Origin: Streptomyces griseus subsp. griseus
GTDB taxonomy: Bacteria; Actinomycetota; Actinomycetes; Streptomycetales; Streptomycetaceae
NCBI RefSeq assembly: GCF_000720255.1
Contig: NZ_JOJE01000006.1
Coordinates: 1 to 64,000, forward strand
Reading direction: 5' to 3'
DNA: 64,000 nt
Part shown: in pieces, positions 1 through 11,056 of the stretch
Layout: every line of letters starts with the position of its first letter
Numbering within the stretch: position 1 is the stretch's first letter
Position numbers and translations under genes: made by a program
The notes under the pieces: generated by a model
Seen by the model: the letters and a program-made list of their open reading frames with translations, nothing else
What the model was told of the DNA's origin: nothing
Databases searched by the model: none

Positions 1-1
1 C

Positions 2-505
2 GAGAGCGAGCCGGACGCGGGGCGGCGGGGGGCTGTCGGGGCGGTGCTGGAGACAGGCCTCAGGCGTACGCGCCTGCTGCAGGCGGGCAAGCCGGTCGAT
101 GACGAGCTCGCCGCCGCGTATGCCGAGGCGGACGCCGGCGTCCTGTCGGCCCTGCGGATCGTCTACCGCGAACCACTGGTCGTTCGTGCGGCCAACGGCG
201 AGATGGGTTTCCTCTCTCTGCCACGTGCCGTCGGGCTGGAGACTACGCCTGCGCAATTCCGCGCGTGGGGCGTCGAACCCGGGCAAGGCGACAGCGGGCC
301 CGGCAACACCGGCTGGCATCCGAGTCGGCCGAAGATCAACAGGGCCTCACTTCCGTGCGGTGTGGATACGGTGATCCACCAGCCCGAGCGAGGCCCTGGT
401 GTCGCCTCGGGACGATCCTTGTTCGTCAGGCGCGTTCGAGGAGAATCAGGTAGATCGCATTGGGCGCGAGGTCGACCGTCTCGGTGTAGGTCCTGCCCAG
501 CCTGA
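2..505 (+). CDS. Unrecognised open frame, 5' partial
   Basis: The frame is open from the left edge to a stop at 505, so any gene would begin before the window. Residues around 20-70 (LAAAYAEADAGVLSALRIVY) read like real coding sequence. The last third is rich in Arg, Ser and Gly and overlaps the 3' end of the convergent glycosidase by 80 bp, which argues that the true protein ends earlier or is degenerate. I recognise no family. Protein-level support is weak. Confidence 0.25.
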   Translation, partial: ESEPDAGRRGAVGAVLETGLRRTRLLQAGKPVDDELAAAYAEADAGVLSALRIVYREPLVVRAANGEMGFLSLPRAVGLETTPAQFRAWGVEPGQGDSGPGNTGWHPSRPKINRASLPCGVDTVIHQPERGPGVASGRSLFVRRVRGESGRSHWARGRPSRCRSCPA

Positions 506-1979
506 CGATCTTCTCCTCGACCAGGTGGAGGTCGGCCTTGGCCGGGTCACCGAAGTAGTTGCTTGTCGTCTGGTCGATCCGGTACACGCGCTCGCGGACC
601 TGGTTTTGTCGGAGCTCCGAGGGTATCCGGGACATGTTGACGGTGGCCCGATAGCTGCGGTCGCCTACGTGCTGCCAGTTCCAGACCATCAGCGACGCGC
701 CCGTGCGGTCCTTCGATGCCATCGTATAGAGGCCATTGTCTCCCTCGAGAGCATCTTCCACGACGGCGGACACCCTGGTGTCCTTCATCTTGGACTGCAT
801 CAGCATCATGTTCCCGTAGGGGGTGAAGGTGTCCTTCAGCGGTCCGTTCGGGGTGCGGGTCACGAACTGGTCCTTGCGTTCCTCGACCCTGTGTCGGACG
901 CACCAGTTGAACAAGTGAGTGTCGGGCTGGTTCGCGTACAGGTAGCCGTACGTGGCCATGGCGGCTGCCTGCCGGATGTAGTCCTTCTTCGGGTCGGTGT
1001 CGTCGTAGCTCGGCCCGGGGTAGATGCCTGTTTCGGTGATGAAGGCCGGGAGGTGCCGGTCGAGTCGGCGCGCCGTCAGCCATTCCCGGAGGACCTTCCG
1101 CTGTGACGCCACCACTCGGAGGTCGTCCTTGTACAGCTTCGCCACCTGGTAGGCGTCGTCCCACTCGAGGTAGGAGTGATAGGAAAGGAAATCCAGACGC
1201 TTGCGCGGGTTCCGGTCGACCGCGTACGCGTCGAGGAAGGGCTTCACCCACTTGGGGTCCATCAGGGAGAGACTCGGCCCGCCGACCTTGATCCGGTCTG
1301 CAGGCCGCAGCCCCTTGTTGACCTTGTTGACGGCCTCGTAGAACGGCACGTAGTAGCGATACAGACCGTCGGGCTGCAACGTCGTCTCGTTCGCGGGGTG
1401 TCCGTTGTGGCGCTGCTCTCCGTAGAACTGCCAGTCCGGTTCGTTGAACGCTTCGATGTACTTGACGCGCGGATACTTCTCTTTGAGGCTGCGGATGATC
1501 AGCTCGAGCGTCGGTGCCAGGTCTTTCCAGGGCTTCTTGCCCTCGACGAAGGCCGTGGGGTTCACATTCACCAGCAGCTCATCGGACACGGTGCTCGCGT
1601 CGGTGAGGTAGTCGTCCAGTATGGATAGGTCGCAGGACTGCGTCTCCAGGTGGCACAGGTTGAAGACGTTGCTCTCGGGCGGCGCCTTCGGACTGCTGAC
1701 CCACACGCGGTAGATCTCGCCGTGCAGCCCCTTCTTGTTGAGGAACGCAACATCGTCGGCACGCTGCTGAGGCCATGAGTTGAGGCTCCCGAAGTTGTTG
1801 TGCTTCTCCGGTCGCGGCAGTTGGCCTTCCGTCGAGCCGAAGTCGACCCGAACCCCGGCGGGCGACTCAGGCGTCTCTGCCGCCAGAACCGCATCGGGTT
1901 GCGTGGAGATGAGGAGGACCGCTGCTATACCTCCGGCCGGCAGCACTCGTTTCAAGGGGCGTCGCGTACGTAAGGGCAT
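426..1979 (-). CDS. Secreted clan GH-A glycoside hydrolase, GH39/GH79-like
   Basis: About 517 residues. I chose the ATG at 1979 over an upstream in-frame ATG at 2156 because it begins a proper signal peptide (MPLRTRRPLKRV, then a hydrophobic stretch ending at VLAAE). The catalytic domain shows an acid/base motif EAFNEPDW (Glu about 180), FLSYHSY (about 265) and a nucleophile motif FITETGIYPG (Glu about 316), the two-glutamate layout of clan GH-A retaining enzymes. A C-terminal beta-type domain is expected after residue 420. It is the last gene of the putative glucuronide operon, 134 bp after the beta-glucuronidase gene. It may release uronic-acid oligosaccharides outside the cell for the ABC importer. 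The exact family (GH39 xylosidase or iduronidase, or GH79 glucuronidase) cannot be fixed by eye. Confidence 0.75.
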   Translation of the reverse strand: MPLRTRRPLKRVLPAGGIAAVLLISTQPDAVLAAETPESPAGVRVDFGSTEGQLPRPEKHNNFGSLNSWPQQRADDVAFLNKKGLHGEIYRVWVSSPKAPPESNVFNLCHLETQSCDLSILDDYLTDASTVSDELLVNVNPTAFVEGKKPWKDLAPTLELIIRSLKEKYPRVKYIEAFNEPDWQFYGEQRHNGHPANETTLQPDGLYRYYVPFYEAVNKVNKGLRPADRIKVGGPSLSLMDPKWVKPFLDAYAVDRNPRKRLDFLSYHSYLEWDDAYQVAKLYKDDLRVVASQRKVLREWLTARRLDRHLPAFITETGIYPGPSYDDTDPKKDYIRQAAAMATYGYLYANQPDTHLFNWCVRHRVEERKDQFVTRTPNGPLKDTFTPYGNMMLMQSKMKDTRVSAVVEDALEGDNGLYTMASKDRTGASLMVWNWQHVGDRSYRATVNMSRIPSELRQNQVRERVYRIDQTTSNYFGDPAKADLHLVEEKIVRLGRTYTETVDLAPNAIYLILLERA

Positions 1980-2113
1980 CTGTCGAAAACCTCGCTTCTG
2001 TGAACGGTGAAATCGCTCTGCCCGGGGAGGACAGACTGGTCGATGGTGGGATCTCCGGCTCCCTGAGAGGAGATGAACACCGGGGCTGATGGCGGCAGTG
2101 TCCGGTAGGCCTG

Positions 2114-3979
<1,866 letters not shown>

Positions 3980-3995
3980 TCACCGATGTCCCCGC

Positions 3996-4889
3996 TCATG
4001 AACCGAACTGCCCCGGATCGGTGCCTTGCTCGACGCGCTCAACCGCGCCCGGTTCCGCCCGTTCGCGCGCCAGAAGCCTGTGACGCTCCTGGCGGCGCTC
4101 GCGCTGTGCGACAGGGTCGGGGACGGGCGCGGCGAGCAACAGCATCTGGGTGTAGGGGTGTCGGGGCAGTGAGGTCACCTGCCCGGCGTCTCCGGTCTCG
4201 ACGATCTCACCGCCTCGCATGACGCTCACGCGATGGCTGACGTGCCGGATGACGGCCAAGTCGTGCGAGATGAACAGGTAGGCGACCGAGGTACGTCGCT
4301 GGATGTCGACGAAGAGGTCCAGCACGCGGGCCCGGGTCGTCAGGTCAAGGGCGGAAACGGGTTCGTCGCAGACGATCAGGCTCGGCTCGGAGGCGAGGGC
4401 ACGGGCGATCGCCACCCTCTGCCGCTGTCCGCCGCTGAACTCGCGCGGCAGCCGCCGGGCCGCGTCCTTGGGCAGACCCACCTGATCCAGCAACTCCGCG
4501 ATGCGGTCCCGCGCTTCGCGCGTCGTGGCACCTTGCGTCGTCAGCGGCTCGCTGAGGATGTCGCCGACGGCGAGGGCCGGGTTGAGTGAGCTGTACGGGT
4601 CCTGGAAGACGACCTGGATGTCCCGGGCGAGCGCGCGGCGTTCCTTGCGGGAGGCGTGGGTGATGTCCCGGCCCCGGAATCGGACGTGTCCGCCACTGGG
4701 TGTCACCAGTCCGAGGACGGCCCGCCCGAGGGTCGTCTTCCCGGAGCCGGACTCGCCGACGATCCCGAGGGTCTCGCCCTCGCGGGCCAGTAGGGACACC
4801 CCGTGCAGCACCTCGTGGGGGCGGGCCCTGAAGCCGCGGCCGGGATAGGTGACCCGCAGGCCGCTCAGGTCGAGCAGTGGCGCCGTCAT
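3996..4889 (-). CDS. Oligopeptide/glycoside ABC transporter ATPase, OppF/DppF-like
   Basis: 297 residues. It has Walker [10 protein letters not shown] (about 45), signature [15 protein letters not shown] (about 150), Walker B LIVCDEP and an H-loop SHDLAVI, followed by the C-terminal peptide-transporter extension ([16 protein letters not shown]). Its ATG overlaps the stop of the preceding gene as ATGA (4889-4886), which indicates translational coupling. It should pair with the ATPase half of the fused protein upstream to drive uptake. Genomic context with beta-glucuronidase suggests glucuronides or uronic oligosaccharides rather than peptides as cargo; that is inference. Confidence 0.9.
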   Translation of the reverse strand: MTAPLLDLSGLRVTYPGRGFRARPHEVLHGVSLLAREGETLGIVGESGSGKTTLGRAVLGLVTPSGGHVRFRGRDITHASRKERRALARDIQVVFQDPYSSLNPALAVGDILSEPLTTQGATTREARDRIAELLDQVGLPKDAARRLPREFSGGQRQRVAIARALASEPSLIVCDEPVSALDLTTRARVLDLFVDIQRRTSVAYLFISHDLAVIRHVSHRVSVMRGGEIVETGDAGQVTSLPRHPYTQMLLLAAPVPDPVAQRERRQERHRLLARERAEPGAVERVEQGTDPGQFGS

Positions 4890-6700
4890 CGCGCCTCCTT
4901 CTGCCAGGACTCGTCGGCGACGCCGGGCTGGTCGGTGCGCGCCGAGTTCTCGTCGAGGAGCGAGTCGAGCAGCGTGCGGGTGTACGGGTGCCGGGGCGCG
5001 CTGAACAGGTCGAGCACGTCCCCGGTCTCGACGATCTCGCCCTGCTGCATGACGGCGACGCGGTCGCAGCTGTCGGCAACCACCCCGAAGTCATGGGTCA
5101 CGAGCAGCAGCGCCATGTTCAGTTCCTTGCGCAGGTCGCGCAGCAGGTCGAGGATCTCCGCCTGGACGGTCACGTCCAGGGCGGTGGTCGGCTCGTCGGC
5201 GATGAGCAGCAACGGCCGGCTCGCGACGGCGCCCGCGATGAGGACGCGCTGCGCCATGCCGCCGGATATCTGATGCGGGTAGGACGCGAACACCCGCCGG
5301 GGATCGGAGATTCCGACGCGGCTGAGCAGGGCAAGTGCGCGTTCGCCGGCCTCACGCCGCGACATCGGTGTCGTCGTGCGGATCCCCTCGACCAGTTGTG
5401 AGCCCACGGTGGAGGATGGGTCGAGGTTCGACATGGGCTCCTGGGGCACGTACGTCACGGCCCTTCCGCGCACACCGCACAGTTCGCGCTCGCTCAGGCC
5501 CAGGAGTTCGCGCCCGTCGAGGCGGACCGAGCCGCGGGTGACGACCGCTTCCGCGGGCAGTACACCGAGGATCGCGAACGCGGTCTGCGTCTTGCCCGAC
5601 CCCGATTCGCCGACGAGCCCGAGCGTCTCTCCCGCCTCCAGGCTCAGGGTGACCCCACTGACCACCTCCTTCAACTCGCCCGAGGAAGTCGGGTAGGCGA
5701 GGGCAAGGTCCTCGACGGTCAACAGCCCTGAAGACCCTGCCCCGGTCGTGAGTCCGGTCGTCGGCCGAGGCGCGGGCGCGGTGATCCTGGACGGTTCTGG
5801 CCGCCCGCCCTCCAGTACGTCCCGCAGCGAGTTGCCGAGCAGGACCAGAGAGGCGGTGATGACACCGAGCGTCAGACTCGGCCAGAGGAACTGGAGGGGT
5901 TCCTCGTAGAAGTTGGTGAACCCGTCGGCGATCATCGCGCCGAAGCTGGGGACCGTGCTCGGCCCGACGCCGAGGAAGGCGAGGCCCGACTGCACGCCGA
6001 TGGACGCTCCGGCGAGAAACGCGGTGGCGATGACGACCGGGCCTCGGACCGTGTAAAGGATGTGCCGCGAGAGGATGCGCCGGTCCGGCAGACCCGACAC
6101 CCGGGCGGCGTCCACGTACAGCTCGCTCCTGACGCTGAGGACCAGGTTGCGGACCAGGCGGTAGACACCGGGTGACAGCAGCACCCCGAAGATCATCATC
6201 GTGACGCGGTAGTCGCCGTTCGTCACCGGGAGCAGCACGATGAGCAACAGCAGCCCCGGGAAGGTCATGACGAGGCTGAACACCCACTCGGTGACAGCCC
6301 GCAGGCGCCGGTCGTAGTATCCGCCGATCAGCCCGAAAGCGACGCCGATGGCGAGGGCGATGCCGGTGCCGATGAGTGCCGCGACGACACTGGTGTTGAC
6401 GGAGCTGAGGAGCCTGGCGAAGATGTCGCGGCCGCTCTTGTCGCCGCCGAGGAGATAGCCGTGGCTGCCGGCATCGGCGTTGATCGCATCGAGCGAGGCC
6501 TGGTTGGGTCCGTGATCGGTGATCAGCGGGGTGAGCAGGCCCAGCGCGACGATGACCAGCAGGATGCCCGCGCTGATGACCGCCTGCGGGTCCCGCAGCA
6601 ACCGGCGCAGGGGTGACCTGCGGCTCGCTGCGGCCTCTGCCGGGTCGTGCCGGTCTCCCTGGTCGCGGGCGGGGGTGGCGTTGCTCGGTGCGGTGCTCAT
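4886..6700 (-). CDS. Fused ABC transporter permease and ATPase, OppC-OppD-like
   Basis: About 604 residues. The ATG at 6700 overlaps the upstream stop (ATGA), so the in-frame start at 6727 is rejected. Residues 1-310 form a DppC/OppC-type permease with about six membrane segments and the cytoplasmic loop motif ([18 protein letters not shown]). Residues about 325-600 form a complete ATPase: Walker [11 protein letters not shown], signature [14 protein letters not shown], Walker [13 protein letters not shown] and H-loop THDFGVV. Fusing permease and ATPase in one chain is seen in actinobacterial peptide-type transporters. It would form the inner-membrane channel with the OppB-like protein encoded upstream. 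Confidence 0.9.
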   Translation of the reverse strand: MSTAPSNATPARDQGDRHDPAEAAASRRSPLRRLLRDPQAVISAGILLVIVALGLLTPLITDHGPNQASLDAINADAGSHGYLLGGDKSGRDIFARLLSSVNTSVVAALIGTGIALAIGVAFGLIGGYYDRRLRAVTEWVFSLVMTFPGLLLLIVLLPVTNGDYRVTMMIFGVLLSPGVYRLVRNLVLSVRSELYVDAARVSGLPDRRILSRHILYTVRGPVVIATAFLAGASIGVQSGLAFLGVGPSTVPSFGAMIADGFTNFYEEPLQFLWPSLTLGVITASLVLLGNSLRDVLEGGRPEPSRITAPAPRPTTGLTTGAGSSGLLTVEDLALAYPTSSGELKEVVSGVTLSLEAGETLGLVGESGSGKTQTAFAILGVLPAEAVVTRGSVRLDGRELLGLSERELCGVRGRAVTYVPQEPMSNLDPSSTVGSQLVEGIRTTTPMSRREAGERALALLSRVGISDPRRVFASYPHQISGGMAQRVLIAGAVASRPLLLIADEPTTALDVTVQAEILDLLRDLRKELNMALLLVTHDFGVVADSCDRVAVMQQGEIVETGDVLDLFSAPRHPYTRTLLDSLLDENSARTDQPGVADESWQKEAR

Positions 6701-7650
6701 CGAATCCTCGCCTTCGGGTTGAGCCATCCGTTCGCGAGGTCGACGAGCAGGTTGACGCAGACCACGAGCAGAACCGCGAAGAGCGTGATGCCCATGATGA
6801 TCGGGACGTCGCCCTGGAGAGACGCGTTGAAGGCGTACGAGCCGAAGCCCGGCAGTGCGAAGACCTGCTCGATGACCAGCGCCCCTCCGAACATCTGCAC
6901 GAACTCAAGGGACAGCACCGTCAGTGCGGGACCCGCGGCGTTGCGCAGGGCGTGGCGCAGCAGGATCGAGCGGGGGCGGATCCCGCGTGTCCGGAGGGTA
7001 CGGACGTAGTCCTTGCGCAGTTCGTCGATCATGGCCCCGCGGACCTGGGATGTGAGACTGGCGGCCCCGGCTGCCGTCAGGGCTAGTACGGGGATGGCGA
7101 TCGAGGCCGCCCAGCGGGTGGGATCCTCCCCCAGCGGCGTGTATCCGGTGGCCGGGAACCAGTGCAGGCGCAGGGCCAGGAGCCATACGAGCCCGATGGC
7201 GATCAGGAGGTTCGGCACGAGGTGGCCGAACAGCGAGGCGCCCTGTGCGATCCGGTCGACGACTCCGCCCCGGGTGGCCGCCAGCACACCGAGCGTCACA
7301 CCGACGACGGCGGTAAGGAGAAGCGCCGCAAGCACCACGGACAGGGTGACACCGAGGCGCGCGGCGATGGCCGACCGTACGGGCTCGCTGGTGAAGTAGG
7401 AGAGTCCGAAGTCACCCCGCACGGCGTGGAACAGCCAGTCCAGGTACTGCACGAGCACCGGGCGATCCAGTCCCAGCTGCGCCTTCTGCTCCTCGATGCG
7501 GGCCGGCGTCGCGGAGCTGCCGAGGGTGCTGCCTGCGATGTCGTCGAACGACGTGCTCAGCAGCAGAAACGTGATCATCGTCACCAGGACCGCCAGTACC
7601 AGTCCCGCGATCAGGCGGCGCAGCACATAGAGGATCATGCCGGGGCTCAC
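6697..7650 (-). CDS. ABC transporter permease, OppB/DppB-like
   Basis: 317 residues with an N-terminal membrane segment (LRRLIAGLVLAVLVTMITFLLL), a periplasmic loop and about five further segments. The transporter coupling motif reads RTLRTRGIRPRSILLRHALRNA near residue 225. The start is GTG at 7650, overlapping the stop of the binding-protein gene as GTGA. It is the second gene of the uptake operon and pairs with the permease half of the fused protein. Length and topology are standard for the family. Confidence 0.92.
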   Translation of the reverse strand: MSPGMILYVLRRLIAGLVLAVLVTMITFLLLSTSFDDIAGSTLGSSATPARIEEQKAQLGLDRPVLVQYLDWLFHAVRGDFGLSYFTSEPVRSAIAARLGVTLSVVLAALLLTAVVGVTLGVLAATRGGVVDRIAQGASLFGHLVPNLLIAIGLVWLLALRLHWFPATGYTPLGEDPTRWAASIAIPVLALTAAGAASLTSQVRGAMIDELRKDYVRTLRTRGIRPRSILLRHALRNAAGPALTVLSLEFVQMFGGALVIEQVFALPGFGSYAFNASLQGDVPIIMGITLFAVLLVVCVNLLVDLANGWLNPKARIR

Positions 7651-9206
7651 CCACCGGCCTGGTCGGCGAGACCGAACTGCCGGAGACTGTTCTGCGTCGA
7701 GGAGCCGTCCCCGTGGAAGACGATTCCCTTCTTGGTCACCCAGTGGACGCCGATGTAGAAGACGGGCGCCGTCCAGGCGTTGTTCACCGTGAACGCGTCG
7801 ATCTGCTTGTACACCTCTGCCGCCTTCGAGGCATCGGTTTCGCCGTTCGCCTTCAGCAGCAGCCGGGTCAGCCGGGGATCGGTGGAGGCGAACACGTTGC
7901 GGTACCCGTTCGGGGAGAAATAGTCGCGGGTCTGCACCGGGATGGGGTCCAGCCCGTCGATGACCAGGGCCATGGGGTATTTCCTGGTGGCCAGGGCCGA
8001 GATGGTCTGCTGGGCGGGTACGGGGTCCCAGGTGACCTTGATTCCGATGTCCGCGAGCGACTGCGAGATGGTGGGTTCGAAGGGCTTGGTGAAGTACAGG
8101 CTCGGCATCCTCACCGAGAATCCGTCCGGGTATCCGGCCTCGGCCAGCAGCTTCTTCGCCCCGGCCGGGTCGTGGGGGTAGGTCTGGTCGAGCGCGGGGT
8201 CGTAGCCCTCGGCCAGGGGGTGGTACAGCTGTTCCGTCGCCTTGCCGGAGCCCTTGAGGAAGAGCCGGACCATCTTCTCCCGGTCGAAGGCCATGTTGAT
8301 GGCCTTGCGCACCCGTACGTCTCCGAGCGGCTTGAGCACTTCACCTTTGCGGTCGAACAGCAGGAGCGTGGCTACCGAGGTCGCCTCGATGCGATTGGTG
8401 GTGAAGCCGGCTGACTTCAGCGAGCTCAGCTGCTGCACCTCCACGGACCCGGCGTTGATCTCACCGGCCTTCAAGGCGTTGACCGAGGCGGCACGGTCGG
8501 AGATCACCTTGATCTTGACGGTGGGGAACGGATAGGCCTGCTTGTTCCAGTAGTCGTCGCGCCGCTTGAGTACGTAGACCGACCCGTTGACCGTCGCGCC
8601 CTTGTCCAGGGTGTAGGGCCCCGAGGAGACCGGATTCAGCGCGGAACTGCTGGTCCTCATGGTCTGGGGATCGGCGATCACCCCGCCGGCTCCGGCCAGG
8701 GCGTGCAGGAGCGACGCGTCCGGGTTGCGGAGCTTCAGCACCACCGTCCGGTCGTCGGGAGCATCGATGGACTCCACGGCGGCGAGTTGTGTCTGGTTCT
8801 GGCCGGACGTCCTGATCAGGTCCAGGGTCGCCTTCACGGCGGCCGCCGTCACCGGGGAACCCGAGCTGAACTTCATGCCCGTGCGCAGCGTCAGGGTCAG
8901 GGTCCGGCCACTGTCGGAGTATGTCCAGCGCTGTGCCGCGCCCGGCCGGAGTTCGCCGTCGTCGTCGTCGACGAGGAGCAGCGTGTCGTAGAGGGAGCTC
9001 CAGACGTAGGCCTGCTGCCCCTCGGTGAGCTGGGCGGGAGCGAACGAGTTCGGGGTGCCCATGACGGCCAGGGAGAGCGTCGAGGTCGTGGACGACGAGG
9101 ATGCCGCCTGGCCGTCGCACGCCGTCGTCGTGAGCAGCACGGCCGTCGTGGCCAGGGCGACCGGAGCGAGAGACCGGGGTGAGGTGTGCGGGGGTCGAAT
9201 ACGCAT
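7647..9206 (-). CDS. Solute-binding lipoprotein of the ABC transporter, SBP family 5
   Basis: About 519 residues. The ATG at 9206 gives a lipoprotein signal peptide with the acylated Cys at about position 30 (LLTTTACDGQ). The in-frame start at 9302 lacks a signal. The mature part has the family-5 pattern: LSLAVMGTPNSFAPAQ at the start, LTLRTGMKFSSGSPVTA, SGPYTL and a KKLLAEAGYPDGF repeat region. It should capture the substrate outside the membrane and hand it to the permeases. It is the first gene of the operon and lies 274 bp from the divergent TetR gene, so that intergenic stretch should hold the operon promoter. Confidence 0.9.
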   Translation of the reverse strand: MRIRPPHTSPRSLAPVALATTAVLLTTTACDGQAASSSSTTSTLSLAVMGTPNSFAPAQLTEGQQAYVWSSLYDTLLLVDDDDGELRPGAAQRWTYSDSGRTLTLTLRTGMKFSSGSPVTAAAVKATLDLIRTSGQNQTQLAAVESIDAPDDRTVVLKLRNPDASLLHALAGAGGVIADPQTMRTSSSALNPVSSGPYTLDKGATVNGSVYVLKRRDDYWNKQAYPFPTVKIKVISDRAASVNALKAGEINAGSVEVQQLSSLKSAGFTTNRIEATSVATLLLFDRKGEVLKPLGDVRVRKAINMAFDREKMVRLFLKGSGKATEQLYHPLAEGYDPALDQTYPHDPAGAKKLLAEAGYPDGFSVRMPSLYFTKPFEPTISQSLADIGIKVTWDPVPAQQTISALATRKYPMALVIDGLDPIPVQTRDYFSPNGYRNVFASTDPRLTRLLLKANGETDASKAAEVYKQIDAFTVNNAWTAPVFYIGVHWVTKKGIVFHGDGSSTQNSLRQFGLADQAGG

Positions 9207-9366
9207 GGTGGCTTCTTTCGTCCGCCGACCGGAGGTTCTGAGGCCTTCGCCGTCGCCCTCAGCGGGGTTGAGCGCGCAGCGGTGATCTCGAGGGGGGAGC
9301 AAATTCCTAACACCCGTTTGGCTTTCGCTCGGACGCTAGGGTCACAAAGCAAGGACGAGAAGACTT

Positions 9367-9397
9367 TTGACGTCATTCGTTATTGGAATGTTATATT
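9367..9397 (+). promoter_or_regulatory. tetR promoter with palindromic operator in the spacer
   Basis: A -35 like TTGACG (9367-9372) and a -10 like TTATAT (9391-9396) are 18 bp apart. The spacer contains CATTC-N7-GAATG (9374-9390), an inverted repeat with perfect 5-bp arms. The stretch is strikingly AT-rich for this genome. A repressor bound here would block polymerase directly, so autoregulation by the TetR protein, and control of the divergent transporter operon, is the simplest reading. Confidence 0.65.
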
Positions 9398-9480
9398 GAA
9401 GGCTTGGCTCGATGCGTAAGGTGAGGCGAAGTCCGCCGGACTGCTGTCGCGGACAGTTCGCGAGAAAGGGTGACCACACC

Positions 9481-10083
9481 GTGAGTGAGGCGAAGGCACG
9501 CGGGCCGTACGCCAAGTCGGCGGCCCGGCGGGAGGAGATCCTGCGCGCGGCACGCGAGAGCTTCGCCGAGCACGGGTACGCCGCTGCTTCCCTGCGTGAC
9601 ATCGCCGAACGCGCCGGCATAACGGCCGCCGGGCTGCTCCACCACTTCCGCGGCAAGGAGGAACTCCTCGGCGCGGTCCTCGCGCAGCGCGACTCCGAGG
9701 AGTGGGCGGAGGGTACGGCTCGGGTCGCAAGCCTGGAGGATCTCGCACCCTACTTCAGCGCCCGGCTCCGCAAGCACCAGGAACACCCCGAGCTGATGTG
9801 CCTGTGGATCGAGCTCGCCGCCGCCGCCTCACGCCCGGACCACCTCGCGCACTCCTACTTCGTCGACCGTCAGGCCCACGGGCTCGCGCACCTGACGGAG
9901 GGGCTGCGGGAGTACGCGGAGCGCGGCAGGCTGCGCAAGGGCATCAGTCCCGGAAGCGCGGCCCTGATGATCGAGGCGATGCTCGGCGGCCTCCAGGGGA
10001 AATGGCTGCTGAATCAGGACTTGGACATCATCGAGCCCCTCAACGACCTGCTCCGTCTGCTCTTCGAGGCGGATGACGCGTAG
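9481..10083 (+). CDS. TetR-family regulator of the glucuronide locus
   Basis: About 200 residues from the GTG at 9481, with GAAAGG upstream. I preferred it over the ATG at 9412, whose added residues look non-coding. The N-terminal helix-turn-helix is clear: REEILRAARESFAEHG, then SLRDIAERAGITAAGLLHHF and GKEELL. The rest is the usual helical ligand-binding domain (PDHLAHSYFVDRQAHGLAHL). It is divergent from the ABC transporter and beta-glucuronidase operon. E. coli uses a TetR-family repressor (UidR) for its own glucuronide genes, so the same job is likely here. The inducer is unknown. Confidence 0.85.
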   Translation: MSEAKARGPYAKSAARREEILRAARESFAEHGYAAASLRDIAERAGITAAGLLHHFRGKEELLGAVLAQRDSEEWAEGTARVASLEDLAPYFSARLRKHQEHPELMCLWIELAAAASRPDHLAHSYFVDRQAHGLAHLTEGLREYAERGRLRKGISPGSAALMIEAMLGGLQGKWLLNQDLDIIEPLNDLLRLLFEADDA

Positions 10084-10094
10084 ACGTTCTGGGC

Positions 10095-10760
10095 CTCGGT
10101 GAAGTTCTCGATGGGCCCCGGCGTGCCTCTCAGGCTCCGTACGCCACCACGGCGGCCTCGTGGCGTCGGCGACGTGACGGCGTGCGACGGTCTTCGGGTT
10201 GGCGGACAGCCGCGGGTCGTCCAGATGGCTGCCCGCGTCCATGCGCAGGTAGCCGACCACGTCGGAGGCCTTCTGTTCCCAGTCCACATACAGTTCGCGG
10301 CACTCCGGGTGCAGGAACACCAGCCGCGACCAGTTCCGCTCCCGCGCCGGCAGCTGTGCCCAGTCGCCGAAGACGGCCGCGGCCATCCGGTTCCAGGCGA
10401 GGATGTCCGTGCGGCGCCCCACGGCCTACGTCGGGACGCCGTCGATCGCGTCCAGCTGCTGCAACGCCGGCCTCACCTGCTGGGCGGCGCCGTCGGCTTC
10501 TTCTTGTGTTGCTTCGGCTGCGCCAGGTGCATGAGGTGGGCGTGCTCGTCGTCGGACAGCCGCAGGGCGCGTGCGATGGAGTCGAGTACCTCCGCCGACA
10601 CATTGGGCCCGTCGCCCTGCTCCAGTCGCGTGTAGTACGCCACGGACACTCCAGCCCGGGCACGCGGCGGTGCCGTCCGTAGTCCTGAAGCCCCACGTCC
10701 TGCGGCTTGAGCCGGGCACGCCGAGTGCGCAGGAACTCACTCAGCTCTGCACGACGGTCA
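10095..10760 (-). pseudogene. Remnant of an XRE/MmyB-type helix-turn-helix regulator
   Basis: Pieces of the family appear in three minus-strand frames. Residues like ELSEFLRTRRARLKPQDVGL (near 10740) match the start, QQVRPALQQLDAIDGVPT (near 10440) the linker, and RRTDILAWNRMAAAVFGDW to LRMDAGSHLDDPRL (10420-10200) the ligand-binding domain. A stop and frameshifts separate the pieces, and the C-terminal part breaks off after about 10200. No complete reading frame exists, so it should be inactive. Confidence 0.7.
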
Positions 10761-10955
10761 CAGCGCCTCGCAGACCACCACCACTCCGGCGATCTGCCAA
10801 GTCGAACTGCTGGTACCCAAGAACATTCACACGCGCGTTCAGTCAACCCACCGCGCCCACCCCATCGCGGTTCGCGACGGGCACCGCGAGGTCTTCGGCC
10901 TGAGCGCTCTCGCTGACGTGCCCCTGACGTCTCTCCGTGAGGCGCACTCATTCTG

Positions 10956-10994
10956 TTGACACCCTGGCCGGGCGGGGAAAGAATAGGCCATTCT
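10956..10994 (+). promoter_or_regulatory. Sigma-70-like promoter with overlapping inverted repeat
   Basis: TTGACA (10956-10961) and AAGAAT (10979-10984) are 17 bp apart, a good housekeeping-type promoter for the LuxR gene at 11057. The inverted repeat AGAAT-N5-ATTCT (10980-10994) covers the -10 and the expected start site, so a repressor bound there would shut the promoter. Confidence 0.6.
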
Positions 10995-11056
10995 CTCGGG
11001 ATAGCTGACGCGGTCTCCAACGCGAACTCAGCACACAGTAAAAGGTGATCGAGAAA

